Positions 11,203-22,329 are shown, counted from the first letter of the stretch. The stretch: DNA of 64,000 nucleotides from Symbiodinium natans (GCA_905221605.1 CAJNDS010002454.1:101743-165742), one strand, 5' to 3'. Numbers and translations are program-made. Notes: generated by a model not told the origin, from the letters alone.

Positions 11203-11284
11203 TGTCGGCGCAGCAGCTGAGAGATTGTGGTTCGGTCGCGTTGCCAACCCCATGAGGAGATGCACGCCAAGAGAGCCTGGCGGG
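11203..11284. CDS. Exon-like island, strand unresolved
   Basis: Bounded by CCCTAAA and TTTAGGG arrays. Minus: acceptor GACCCGCCAG, ALLACISSWGWQRDRTTISQ onward to GGTTTAGGG. Plus: YVGAAAERLWFGRVANPMRR onward to GTCTAGGG. The minus strand has the better acceptor. Confidence 0.28.
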
Positions 11285-12844
11285 TCTAGGGTTTAGGGTT
11301 TAGGGTTTAGGGTCTAGGGTTTAGGGTTTAGGGTTCAGGGTTTAGTGCCCCGTTCCCCCAATCCACGATAAGGCCCAAATAAAGCCCAATTGAAGGGTTC
11401 TACACTCCCACTCAAGCAAAAATACCGAAGGCTTGGGGATCAAGGCCACAACTTTAACGGGCTGAGAACCTAGTAAAACCAAAACGAAATTGCCAAAGCC
11501 CCCAACCCTAAACTTCGGATTTTTTTGATTCAGGGTCTTGGACCCAGCATTGGCCTAAACCCCAAACCTTCGGTCTAGGGTTTAGGGTTTAGGGTTTAGG
11601 GTTTAGGGTTTAGGGTTTAGGGTTTAGGGTTTAGGGTTTAGGTTTTAGGGGATAAGGGATGAGGAATGTGGGATAAGGGATAAGGGATTAGGGTTTCAGC
11701 TTTGCCGAAGCAGGCCAGGCGATGGCTGCAGGAGTATGAACGAGGTGGTCAAGGCTCAATCCTGAACCCGAAGCTTTAGGGTTTAGGGTTTAGGGTTTAG
11801 GGTTTAGGGTTTATGGTTTAGGGGGTTTACTGTAGGGTGTAGGGTGTAGGGTTTAGGGTGTAGGGTTTAGGGGCTCGAGGGTGAGGAACTGGGGAACCTT
11901 TGGGAGATAGAAAGGAGAGCTACGGAGTAGTAGGAACTACTCGATACCCCTCGAGGAACCCCCGACTTGGAAAGACATTGCGACACAGCCCCTCAGCACT
12001 AAGCCCTAGAACCCTAAACAACACCAGGGACTCCATTTACCTGGTGCAGGGTTTTGGGGGGTGTAGGTTGTAGGGTCTAGGCTGTAGGGAAAGACACAGT
12101 AGTGAAGGCGCACGCACTCTAGGCTTCACAAATCCTGAAACCGTCCACCGATCCTCGGTCCGAACATCTCAAAGGGACCTAAGATTTAGAAACGTTTGGG
12201 GTTTAGGGTTTAGGGTTCAGGGTTTAGGGTTGCTCCCCAACCTCAGAAGAGCTCAGAGTCACAGTGTCCAGTTCCTCCTGCTACAGCACCCGATGTGGGG
12301 GGAATGCTGCACTCAGAAGCCTTCAATTAGGGTTGGGGCTTAGGGCTTAGGGTATATGTTTGGGATACCGGAATTCAAAAACAAAAACAGGTACTACAAA
12401 GGGCCATTCTGGCACAAAGCGCTGGAATCTGGCGGCTCCGAGGCGTGAATCCGCCCTGAGGATGAGGACTCTACTTTAAGGTGTAACTCGTGGAACTCTA
12501 AACCATAGAGCCTAAACCACAAACCCACGAGATGGGTTTCCTTCCCCCCTTTTCAAAAATCAAAACAAAAATGGCCCTTAAAAACCTCTGAAAGATATTC
12601 CTGAATATGATCCTCCTTAAACCCAGCAAGGAAAAAGTGTCCCAAGCGCCTCCTAGCAACCAATCTCTACAGCGGCACTGACGCCTCGATTTATCTACGT
12701 AACTTCTACCCAGAGTTTAATAAGGCCTGGGATGCCTTGCAACTGAACCCAAAACCTTCAACCAGCCCAGCAACGCTAAACCCTAAACCCTAAACCCTAA
12801 ACCCCAGCAGAGGGTGTAGGGTTGGGGGGGGGGGGGGGGAACAG

Positions 12845-13109
12845 GATGACACGGAGCTGCGCGTGTGCTGGGGCTCTACGGGCTTCGAGGGCTTTGGGAA
12901 AGGCGAGTTTAGGGGTCTTCGGGGTTTAGGGTTTAGGGTTTAGGGTTCAGGGTTTGGGGTTTAGGGTTTAGGGTTTAGGGTTTAGGGTTTAGGGTTTAGG
13001 GTTTAGGGCTTAGGGCTTAGGGTCCCGAAGAGCTCGAGGAAGATCCGGAGCCGGAGGCGCCAGAAGAAGAGGAGCCTTGGGAAAGAAGAGAGCTTCCCAC
13101 CTTTTTAAA
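12845..13109 (+). CDS. Candidate two-exon segment split by a telomeric GA-AG intron
   Basis: Exon 12845-12904 encodes DDTELRVCWGSTGFEGFGKG after acceptor AACAG. Exon 13033-13109 encodes LEEDPEPEAPEEEEPWERRE then LPTFLK before donor GTTCAGGG. The intervening 12905-13032 is a telomeric array that would start GAGTTTAGGG and end CCCGAAGAG. GAG occurs at both ends, so the exact cut is ambiguous. The acidic low-complexity second exon resembles a linker. Confidence 0.42.
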
Positions 13110-14070
13110 GTTCAGGGTTTAGGGGGCTTAGGGGGTTTAGGGTTTGTAGGGTTTCTAGGGTTTCTAGGGTTTTTAGGGTTTTTAGGGTTTTTTGGGGTTT
13201 AGGGTTTTAGGGCTTTATGGTTTTGGGCTTTACTGTGTCAGGGATAAGTAGCCGTTTCGTATGTTCCGGTTTATAAGGGCTTCGGGTTTCACAATAAGTT
13301 TGGGCTTGACACCCTGCTGAGAACTTGCGTTGTCAAGTGCCGCACCCCACACCCGAGACCCTGGGAGAGCCCAATAGATCGTAGTCGACTGCCGGACTTT
13401 GGGGGTGTACCAGCCGAAGTCCACATCCGAAAACCCCATAGTCCCTATTCCCAAAAACCCCTAAATCCTACATCCTAAACCCAAGAAAGCCTGAACCCTA
13501 TGTCCCTAAACCCTAAACCCTAAACCCTAAACCCTAAACCCTAAACCCTAAACCCTAAACCCTAAACCCCCCCCCCCAAACGCCCAATCCGGATTGGGAG
13601 GCTAGGGTTCAGAGTTTTGAGAGGGGCGTTGAAGAGGCTCCGGCCCCATACCTGTGTCGGTTTAGGGTTTAGGGTTTAGGGTTTAGGGTTTAGGGTTTAG
13701 GGTTTAGGGTTTAGGGTTTAGGGTTTAGGGTGAACTTTAATACCCTGAAGCCCTAATTAAGCCATAGACCTCTAAATTCAAGGTTTAGGATTTGGGGTTT
13801 AGGGAAGAAAGCATGCCAGCACCCCTTGCACATGACTGAAACCCATGCATGTATTCGAACAACTTAGGATGACATAGAGAACGGTATTGGGTGCTGGCCC
13901 AACGTCGAGGCTCTTGGGCTTAGAACTACATCAAATGCAAACTGGGGTGTCAACTGCCACCCTGAACACTCCCTCCCCCCCCCCCCACCCCCCAAAACCC
14001 CCAACCCCCCAAACACCTTGAACCCCCTAAGCCCTAACCCTAAACCCTAAGCCTGCAACCGACCTGAAAC

Positions 14071-14164
14071 CTCCAAACATAGCTTCCGCCCAGCGACTGG
14101 ACCCGGATCCACCGGCCGGCGGAGGATTTCCTCCCATGGCTTTGGTGGCCTTCCGCATTCGATT
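14071..14164 (-). CDS. Candidate internal exon beside a MITE-A copy
   Basis: The minus frame has 31 codons: IECGRPPKPWEEILRRPVDP followed by GPVAGRKLCLE. The acceptor is CCCGCAG and the donor GTTTCAGG. The end of a MITE-A element (GGGCTACCAAG on this strand) lies about 10 bp upstream of the acceptor, so the element would sit at the 3' end of the intron. Function unknown. Confidence 0.42.
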
Positions 14165-15178
14165 CTGCGGGCTTGGTAGCCCAGTAACCATGATGAGGGG
14201 CGCCCCCTTTTTTTGGGGTTGGTTACTTCATAGGAGAACCCATAAATCAAAAAGAAGAAAAAAACGAGTCACCCCCAAGTCCTAAACCCTAGAAACCCTG
14301 AACCGCAAAACCCTAAACCCCAACCCCTAAACCCGAAGCCCCACGAAGCAGCGCAGTATGCGCCTGCTCTGTCTGACGGCCGTTGACATATAGGAAGCCC
14401 CACACCTCGGATTTTGAGGACAAGGCCATAGGGGTTTAGGGGGGTGTAGGGTGTAGGGTATAGGGGGTTTAGGGTTTAGGGCTGCAGGAAACATAGCACA
14501 AACACGGTTGGGGTCTAATGGGGCTTCCGGGATCAGGATTGACGCTTTTGGGGCATGTAAGGCTGAAGAAAAACAGGTTCAGGGGAGCTTGGGGTCTGAC
14601 ATGGATGAACCCTAAGCCCTACAGACCCGAAGTTCTACACCCTCAACTCCATAAACCCTGAACCCACCCCGCAAAAAAAGTAAAAAAGTACAGAAGTTGT
14701 TGGTCTAGAAGTGCTAATCTTCCGAATCGAGCAATTGCAGCGATTGTTCTGGGAGGCGCGAGTATAGGGCGTAGGCTGTCGAGCTGAGGCGGGCATTATG
14801 AGAATTACCATGGAAATTGCCCCCATGCCCCTAAACCCCAAACCCTAAACCCAAACCCTAAACCCTAAACCCTGAACCCTAAATCCTAAACCCTAAATCC
14901 TAAACCCTAAACCCTAAACCCTCACCGAGCACTGGAAAGACGGGTGATCCCCTGCATTTCTTCGGAGTCATGCTCCGAGCATGGCGAGGGATTTTGGGGG
15001 GGCTCCGAGGACCTCGAGGGGAGTCCCGAATCTTGGAGTGTAAGATGTGCCGGGTTTAGGGTTTAGGGTTGAGGTTTAGGGTTTAGGGCTTGGGGTTTGG
15101 GGTTTGGGGTCTAGGGTTTAGGGCAGACCATCTAAGCCACAACGGCACCCCGAACCAAAATATCCGAAGCCCCCCCAT

Positions 15179-15251
15179 CGACTGTGGCCCCGGGCAGCCA
15201 GCAGCAGAAACATGAAGAGGTGCAGCGGCGACATACGGCTGTTCAAGGTCA
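15179..15251. CDS. Exon-like island with CAG/CTG run
   Basis: Plus frame: STVAPGSQQQKHEEVQRRHT to donor GTCAGCC. Minus frame: MSPLHLFMFLLLAARGHSRW, which resembles a signal peptide. The short CAG repeat makes Gln on one strand and Leu on the other. Strand unresolved. Confidence 0.28.
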
Positions 15252-15367
15252 GCCTTGATTTCAGCCGGAAGGACGGGTGGTTAAGGCTTTGGGTCTAGGG
15301 TGTGTGAACACCGTGAAGCAAACGCTAAACCCCGCCAATGAAACCCGAAACCCCTGAACCCCCCCCC

Positions 15368-15620
15368 TAATGTTGACTTCACATTAATGATTCCCGCCGC
15401 AATTGTAAAATCCAGCTGCCGGAACACAATATTGTAACCCGCCACAATTGTAAATCCGACCCGGGAAATCCGTTTTTTACGGGCGTGGTGCTACTACCTA
15501 ATACTAAAACTAATAGTACGTCCTACCAGGATTTAGGCGAACATTATTGAGGAGGCCCTGGCCGGAGAGATTGATCAATCAAGGGGGGGGGGGGGGTTTA
15601 TTAATGCGAAGTCAACATTA
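15368..15620. mobile_element. MITE-G, 253-bp element
   Basis: Ends TAATGTTGACTTCACATTAA and TTAATGCGAAGTCAACATTA. Inside is a repeated CGCCACAATTGTAAATCC-type motif and a G13 tract near the right end. Only one copy seen. Confidence 0.8.
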
Positions 15621-16004
15621 AACCCTAAATCCAATTTCCTCAACCCAAAAAACTCTCAACAATCAGATTCCGGGGGCCGAGGCCTAACACCCTGAAGCTT
15701 CCGAGAAGCTGAAGCGCTCCAGGCCCTCTACTTGAAGGTTTAGGGTTTAGGGTTTAGGGTTTAGGGTTCAGGGTTTAGGGTTTAGGGTTTAGGGTTCAGG
15801 GTTTGCTTAGAAGTGGGGGTAGAAGTGCCCTAAGTAAGGTGATGACCTTAGCTACCCTACTTATAACCCCACTTAGGGGTAAGTTCAAGTTTTAAGGTTG
15901 ACTGGGATTTGCAGGGTTTAGGCTTCGCAGCCCTCAGGGTCCCGGACCGCAGAGCTGAAACCCCATCCCGAGCATAATCAGGGACCCCGAATATGGGGTT
16001 TCGA

Positions 16005-16160
16005 AATACGGGAGCCTTAAAATCGACCCCCACAAATAGTAGGATTCCCTGAGAAGAAGAACCACAGAAGGTACCCCTAATTTTCGGAAACCCAATATAG
16101 ACCCCCAAATAGTAGGACTCCCTCATAATAAGGACCCCAATCAGGTACCCTTATGTCGTA
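16005..16160. mobile_element. MITE-D tandem pair
   Basis: Two minus-oriented units share CCCCCAAATAGTAGGA and CGGAAACCC-type ends. Confidence 0.6.
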
Positions 16161-16479
16161 AACCCTCAGACGATGGAACGATGGACCCAAAGGTGAGGGC
16201 AGCTGACCAGAACTAGATGCAGGGGTTAGACTAAAAGGTTTAGGGTTTAGGGTTTAGGGTTCATGGGTACTTGTACGCAAAATCAAGCGGTACATATGGG
16301 GGGGGGTTCCGACATGAGGAGTACCTTATTGGGGTCCTCATTATAAGGGAGTCCCACTACTTGGGGGACTATATTAGGGGCCCTTATGTTCGTAAACAGC
16401 CATATCTGTAGCCAACAACTGGTTGCAACCTTGTGGTGAGCGTACGCATAGACTTGCTTCTCTACGAGGTACCTCATGA

Positions 16480-16607
16480 ACCCTGAACCCTGAACCCTGA
16501 ACCCTGAACCCTGAACCCTAAACCCTAAACCCTAAACCCTAAACCCTAAACCCTAAACCCTAAACCCTAAACCCTAAACCCTAAACCCTAAACCCTAAAC
16601 CCTAAAC
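16480..16607 (-). repeat. CCCTGAA then CCCTAAA array next to an exon of chain C
   Basis: Six CCCTGAA variants precede ~14 perfect CCCTAAA units. On the coding (minus) strand this is the start of an intron, beginning GTTTAGGG directly after the exon. Confidence 0.95.
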
Positions 16608-18921
16608 CTCTTGCAGCTCGGGGAGTCCATGCTGGGATTCACCTGAGCCCAGGCGCGTGTCGCTGGTATCCAGATCGCTGATGGTGTGCTGATTCGAGAG
16701 GCCCTCCATGATGCTTTGCAGGTTGGCACCTTGGTATGCTCTTGCTTAGGAACTTTAGGGTTTAGGGTTTAGGGTTTAGGGTTTAGGGCTTAGGGTTTAG
16801 GGCTTAGGGCTTAGGGCTTAGGGTTTAGGGTTTAGGGTTTAGGGTTTCGGTTTTGGGGTTTGGGGTTCAGGGTTTAGGCCTAGGGTTTAGGGTTTAGGGT
16901 TTAGGGTCCAGGGGCTCTACAAGCGAGACTTTTACGGCCCACAGGGATCATAACAGGAGTCCCGATTCGCCTGAACCCTCAACCGAAGGCTAAAACAGCC
17001 AAATACCCCAAACCCTGAACCCTGAACATACCGAACCCTAAACCCTAAACCCTAAACCCTAAACTCTAAACCCTGAACCCTGAACCCTGAACACGATCAG
17101 CCCGAGTTTAAGACCACAAGCCTAAACGCTGAACCGAAATCCTGAATAGCCTCGGGATTCGGGCGGCACCCAAAGTGACTCCAGGGCAAAGTGTGGAGGA
17201 CTCACGAGGGTCTTTCAGAGCTGAGGGCTTAGAGTAACCGCCTTCAAACCTTTAAACCTGGAGTCTTAAACGGCACGAGCTGTGCAGGACTTGGAGAAGA
17301 TCTTGCAAGGGCTCGAGATGTGTCAAGGTCTGTGTTTAGGGTTTAGGGTATTAACTACCAAACGAGTTTAGTTTGGGTTTAGAAGGACACTTTGACCGGA
17401 GATCGGAAGTACTTACTGCGCAGTCCCCAAAAAAAGCCCTGAATCCTAAACCCCAAACCGCAGTACCTACTATATGAGGGTTTCCGAAAGTCCCGATGAC
17501 AGGTGCCCCCATTTTTTGGGGGCTGTTACCCTAAACCCTAAACCCTAAACCCTAAACCCTAAACCCTAAACCCTAAACCCTAAACCCTAAACCCTAAACC
17601 CTAAACCCTAAACCCTAAACCCTAAACCCTGAACCCTGAACCGAGCTGCTCTGGGAGCGGATGAACTCGCAAACCTCGGCCGCTTTACCCCTGCGGTTGG
17701 GGCTTCAAGGGCGTAGGGGGTTTAGGGTTTAGGGTTTGGGGTTTAGGGTTTTAGGGTTTAGGGTTTAGGGTTTGGGGTTTAGGGTTTGGGGTTTAGGGTT
17801 TAGGGTTTGGGTTTACGGTTTTAGGGTAGGTCATACTTCGATTGGGAAGCAAGGAATGGGGATAAGTGTGCCTTGCACCTAAACCATGAATTCTGGGGTT
17901 CCGGCATCTTCCAGGTGTGCGGGGGTTTTCATTAGGACTGGAGGTATAGGCCGTTGAGTTGGGTCAAGAGTTTCAGGTTTTGGGGGTGTGGGTGCAGGGT
18001 TTGTGGTCATACGGGGTTGAGGACTTACAGGGTGGGGCCCCCTTACTATACTAACTGTAGTTAAGGGACTTATAACCTAACTTAGGGTCCTTATAACCCA
18101 ATTTAGGGCCCTTATAACTCTACTTATAACTAGGGGGCCCCACCCTGTAGGGGTTTAGGGCTCAGAAGCTTGAAGACTTCATGGCTTGAGAAGGGCATGC
18201 TTTGATGTTCATGGGTACCTACAAGTGCTACAAGTGTGGCTATCAGAGGGGTAACTATGGTTGTATAAACCCTCAACCCTAAAACCCTAAAACCCTAAAA
18301 CCCTAAAACCCTAAAACCCTAAAACCCTAAAACCCTAAAACCCTAAAACCCTAAACCCCTAAGACCCTAAACCCTAAACCCTACTTGTAAGTCGCCATGA
18401 ACTTTCAAGTAGAGCCCATCGATGCCAAGATCTCGACACCTCGGCCATCGCCCGACTGAGGCCCGGGCGCAGTCCCAGGGGCTGGACATCTCCTCAGGTT
18501 TAGGGTCTATAGGGTTTAGGGTTTGGGGTTTAGGGAGAAGGGTTTAGGGTTTGGGGTTTAGGGTTTAGGGTTTGGGGTTTGGGCTTTAGAGTTTAGGATT
18601 TAGCTCTTTAGTGGCTAGCCCGGTAAACATGTTAGAGTTTTGGGGTTGGCTATTCTAGGTTCCCTTATAAGGGAACCTTGAACTCAAAAAAAAGGGTAAA
18701 GGGTACCACATGGGGGGGGGGGTGACCATATATATATATATATAGTGGGTACTAGAATCCCTTTGAAAGATTGTTCGTACAAGGGGGAACATCCCAACCC
18801 TAAACCCCAGGCCCCAAGCCCCAAACCCGAAACCCTAAACCCTAAACCCTAAACCCTAAACCCTAAACCCTACACAAGGTTCCTGTGTTGTTGCGGAAGG
18901 TAGCGCCTCGAGCTCCCTCAG
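16608..18921 (-). CDS. Chain C: six phase-compatible exons, gene incomplete at both ends
   Basis: Proposed exons in coding order: 18921-18874, 18492-18440, 17690-17642, 17329-17272, 17220-17170, 16744-16608; 396 nt, in frame throughout, GT-AG introns. Segments read ELEALPSATTQEP, SPWDCARASVGRWPR, GKAAEVCEFIRSQSSS, LTHLEPLQDLLQVLHSSC, LKDPRESSTLCPGVTL and ANLQSIMEGLSNQHTISDLD. The last exon runs array to array and ends CAAGAG followed by GTTTAGGG. The second intron contains MITE-C (18027-18148). An alternative small exon at 16970-16943 could replace the fifth one. Several of these islands are also open on the plus strand. It lies downstream of the kinase gene on the same strand but is not joined to it. 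No family is recognised. Confidence 0.4.
17527..17641 (-). repeat. CCCTAAA array, ~16 units, in a chain C intron
   Basis: Perfect units ending in two CCCTGAA variants that supply the GTTCAGGG donor on the minus strand. Confidence 0.95.
18027..18148. mobile_element. MITE-C copy 1, 122-bp palindromic element
   Basis: Inverted ends ACAGGGTGGGGCCCCCTTAC and complement around alternating ACTTATAACC / GGGCCCTTATAAC blocks. It lies in a chain C intron. Confidence 0.85.
18268..18380 (-). repeat. CCCTAAAA octamer array
   Basis: About ten octamers (AAAACCCT), then heptamers. A similar octamer block lies at 62020-62083. Confidence 0.9.
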
Positions 18922-19342
18922 CTCGCGGCAGGCCCGGGTATGGGGTTTAGGGTTTAGGGTTTAGGGTTTAGGGTTTAGGGTTTAGGGTTGAGGGTTGAGG
19001 GTTCAGGGTTTAAAGTTTAGGGTTCAGCATCTCATCTTCGAGCTCTCACAAGTCAACCAGCTTTCCAAGCGACGGGAAAATACCCACCCGCCCACAGAAG
19101 CCCAGAAAATACAAGGTTCACTCTATCCGTAAGCCTTAGGCTCCCTTAGACCCTAAACCCTAAGCCATTAAAGCATGGGCTACCAAGAGTGTGATCAGCT
19201 CGATGGAGGGAGGATGTAGGGCTCAGGATTCAAAGGTTGCTGCCCTAAACCTAAGCGATCCCTACTGCTGCCAGGGAAGAAATTGCCTTAATGCCACATC
19301 CAACTCCAACCGAAACTGGGTTGACGCCGTGCGCTGTTCCCG

Positions 19343-19515
19343 TACTTGAAGGTTTTTAGGTACTTATGTACATAGAAGCAGAGACCAGGGTTCACGGTTG
19401 AGGGTTTAGGGGTGCTCATAAAGGGGGTTAGAAGTGCTCCAATTAAGGTTATGACTCATGACCATAGTTACCGCACTTGTAACCGCTACTGAAAAGCAGC
19501 CATGAACCTCCAAGC
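19343..19515. mobile_element. MITE-B copy, diverged
   Basis: Left end TACTTGAAGGTTTTTAGG, right end GCCATGAACCTCCAAG. The internal TTATGACTCATGACCATAGT resembles other members. Confidence 0.6.
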
Positions 19516-19750
19516 AATTGCCCCTGGGGTATCTGGCATGTCGGCTGGACAGGGGCTGGAGGTAAGGAGGCAGCTTTTGGTGTAAGGGCCCTGGGATTAG
19601 CTGTATCGCGGCTTGGGGAGGCGAGGCTTACATGCCCCGAGGCCTTGAGTTTCGGGTTTAGGGTTTGAAGGCAAAAAAAAACCTCTTTAGCCTACTCGCG
19701 GCACATCCACAGATGTCGTTCGAAAGAAAGTTTCGTGCTTGGTGCCAGCC

Positions 19751-20680
19751 TCAGTACGGCGTGATGGTCCGCAGTTCGTCGGCAGTGTAGCGTGTCGCTG
19801 GCTCCTTAAGCTTGCCCAGCAGGCGAGCAGAGGGGGCCTCGGCACCCCGGCGGTCGTAGATGTCGAGGATGCTGTTGAAGAATTGCATGTACGTCTGCGC
19901 CTCGACGCGCTCGCATCCCATGCGGCAATAGGCCTCGAGCACGTCCTCCCGCATCTTTCGGCTGGCAGCCAGCTTGGCCTCGTGCTTCTTCGGGTCCCCA
20001 CCACGCTTGGCCATGCGCTTCGCACGAATGTCCTCATCGACATCCAGCACGACGGCAACGTCAAACGGTGGAAGGTCACTCGGCCAGCGGTACACCGGAT
20101 CGCCCTGGTCCGGCAGCGCAGGAAGCGCCCCGGCCGCGACAGCGTTGACCAGGGCCATGCCACACGTCGAAGCATACCAGCGGTCGACGACGACCGGTCC
20201 AGTAGCGGCGGCGGCGGCGATCTGATCGGCGGCGAGGTAGTTGGCGCCACAGTAGAAGGCACGCATCAGGAGCTCCTCGAGCTGCTGGAAGTGTTTTCGG
20301 ACACGGTCGAGGCTCGGGTCCGGCGTGCAAATGCGGGCGCCGGCCAGTTTTTCAGCGAGGTTGGTGGTGACTGTGGTCTTGCCGACGCCATCGAGCCCCT
20401 CCACGATGAAAACCGCGTGGCGTGCCTCCGCTGGCGCGTGGGCGAGGCTCTCGCCGCAGGTGCTGGCCGCCACGCTGGCCACGAAGGTCTCACACTCGTC
20501 CGACCACCAAGCTGGGCGCATCCTTTGAACCGCGCGCAGCACCGCCAGCGTCGCAGTGTGGGAGGCGTAGATCGGGTACTTGCCGCCCACCTGCTGCGAT
20601 TGGGCGAAATTAAGCAAGTCCGTGGATGACAGCGACTGCGTAGCAGAGAAGCACCGGCGCAGCAGGGTACCTCGCGCCAT
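19751..20680 (-). CDS. Thymidylate kinase / UMP-CMP kinase 2-like P-loop nucleoside monophosphate kinase, probably mitochondrial
   Basis: An uninterrupted 309-residue frame. Residues 91-103 hold a Walker A motif (FIVEGLDGVGKTT) typical of dTMP kinases and the C-terminal half of UMP-CMP kinase 2. Residues 166-172 (DRWYAST) match the family's DR(Y/W) substrate motif. Residues 210-226 (VVLDVDEDIRAKRMAKR) match the strand before the Arg-bearing lid. The family moves phosphate from ATP to dTMP or to (d)UMP/(d)CMP. The ~85-residue N-terminal extension begins with basic, Ser-rich MARGTLLRRCFSATQS, which suggests mitochondrial import. Met at 20680 is the natural start and the stop is TGA. GC is higher than in the surroundings, no intron is visible although neighbouring chains are split by telomeric introns, and telomeric arrays flank it. 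The choice between dTMP and UMP/CMP kinase cannot be made by eye. Confidence 0.85.
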   Translation of the reverse strand: MARGTLLRRCFSATQSLSSTDLLNFAQSQQVGGKYPIYASHTATLAVLRAVQRMRPAWWSDECETFVASVAASTCGESLAHAPAEARHAVFIVEGLDGVGKTTVTTNLAEKLAGARICTPDPSLDRVRKHFQQLEELLMRAFYCGANYLAADQIAAAAATGPVVVDRWYASTCGMALVNAVAAGALPALPDQGDPVYRWPSDLPPFDVAVVLDVDEDIRAKRMAKRGGDPKKHEAKLAASRKMREDVLEAYCRMGCERVEAQTYMQFFNSILDIYDRRGAEAPSARLLGKLKEPATRYTADELRTITPY

Positions 20681-20893
20681 TCATCCGAGTCGTCTGTATA
20701 CGGGGTCCCAACTAACACGTCATCATCTCCCTAAACCCTAAACCCTAAAACCTAAAACCTAAACCCTAGACCCTAGACCCCAAACCCGAAACCCTAAGCC
20801 GATCTGGCTGGCTTGAGCAGTCAACCGCATCATGCACCGAAACCCCGTTCAAGCAGCAAGCTCCCCGGTGGATATATGCCCCTTTTGGGTCCA

Positions 20894-21037
20894 TACTTGG
20901 AGGTTCATGGTACTTATTAACCAAGTATCACTGTACTTATAACCCACTCATAAGCCCCTTAATTGCCCTGATATGGTTATAAGTACAGTGATATGTACAG
21001 ATATAATTGGTTAATAAGTACCATGAACCTCCAAGTA
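20894..21037. mobile_element. MITE-B copy, long hairpin (TACTTGGAGGTTCATGG ends)
   Basis: 144 bp with inverted ends TACTTGGAGGTTCATGGTAC and complement, continuing inward as TTATTAACCAA/TTGGTTAATAA, then an imperfect ATAACC-rich centre. Other members: 370-484, 19343-19515, 43494-43707, 46368-46475, 53685-53770 and the disrupted 33605-34163, plus single ends near 35990, 36366 and 57057. This copy lies ~210 bp upstream of the kinase start. Confidence 0.85.
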
Positions 21038-21167
21038 GGTTCTACCCACATAGGGTCCATGAGGTCAGGGTTTTTGGGCAGCATGGTCCTTTCGGGAACC
21101 ATCCTGGACTTCGACTTGGGATTGCAACTGCCGGCTGGTTCTTAGGGTTTAGGGTTTAGGGTTTAGG

Positions 21168-21313
21168 GAATGAGGGAGTGAGGGCCTTGCATTAAACCCT
21201 TTAAGGGATTAATAGGGATTATATAGGGTACCATCAAACCCTTTAAGGGATTATATAGGGTACCATGAAACCCTTTAGGGGAACATATTGGGTACCTCAT
21301 TCCCTCACTCCCT
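21168..21313. mobile_element. Inverted-repeat element with internal 31-bp tandem units
   Basis: Outer inverted ends GAATGAGGGAGTGAGGG and complement. Inside, AAACCCTTTAAGGGATTATA plus TAGGGTACCAT occurs about two and a half times. Single copy seen; right next to a TTTAGGG array. Confidence 0.65.
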
Positions 21314-22228
21314 CCTAAAACCAATGGGAACTGCAGGATCCTGGGCGCCCGGCAGTCACAGATTAGTATATTGACAGGGATCGCGGTTTGATTGTCAGGC
21401 GGGTGAGCAACACTGGGCCGAAATGCCAGCACGGCGAGCTAAGGCCAGGAGAAGCTTCGGCGTCTGATGAGTCGACACCGTGCGTGGGCAGACGCCTTCA
21501 CATGCACACATGCACACATGCACACAATTCCTAAAACATCCTGAGACGTACCACAGACGTGAATCCTAACATCCTGCTTGACACGCCCTTTGAAGCAGCT
21601 CTGCTTCCTTGTCATGCACAGGCAGCCCTCTTGGGGAAGCCTGTCTGCCTTAACTGCTCCTCAATGCGAGGATCAGGCGTATGGTGGCCATGTGGGGTTC
21701 CCATAGCCTTCCTACCTAAGTGGACCCGGCGTGTGAGGTTCCGATCTGAATCAACCCTAAACCAAAAACTCCCTAGACCCTAAACCCTAAACCCGGGGCT
21801 TATAGGGTTTTAGGGCGTAGGGTGTTTTCCGTGTTTGGGGCTTAGAGTTTGGGGCGTTAGGCTTAGGTTCCCAAATCCTACACCCTGATTAGCAAGCTCT
21901 AAACACCAGGGTCCCGCTCAGTGCACGTCCCATTCGGGTCGACGGCCGAATTCATCTGCGTGGACCCTTTGGGTCGCAGCACCGGAAGCTCTTCGAACAG
22001 GGTTTCTAAGGTTTAGGGTGTTTTAGTTTAGGCTTAGGGTATTCTCACTAAACGACAAACCCTAACGGGGTTTAGGGTTTCATAGAGTCCCCAAGAGTTG
22101 GGAAGCGTGATGTACGATTTTAAAAGATTTGGGACGAAAAGAGATGTAGGGTATTCAATAAGGCTTCAGGATCTTAAGAGGCTGGAGCTCCCCCGCCCCG
22201 CCACTCCTGCCGGACAAAACTCGACAGC

Positions 22229-22329
22229 TTGGGAGGTTCCCCCTTATACTAGCAGTCCTTGATAGGATATTTATGAGGGGGTACTATACTCCCGATTAAG
22301 GACTGCTAGTACGAGGTGGAACATCCCAA
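22229..22329. mobile_element. MITE-E copy
   Basis: Inverted ends TTGGGAGGTTCCCCCTTATA and TACGAGGTGGAACATCCCAA with GTACTATAC in the centre. Confidence 0.7.

Noticed and set aside
20266-20718. 150-codon minus frame and several plus frames over the kinase.
   Set aside because: Shadow frames of the GC-rich kinase gene; only the 309-codon frame shows the P-loop and DR motifs.
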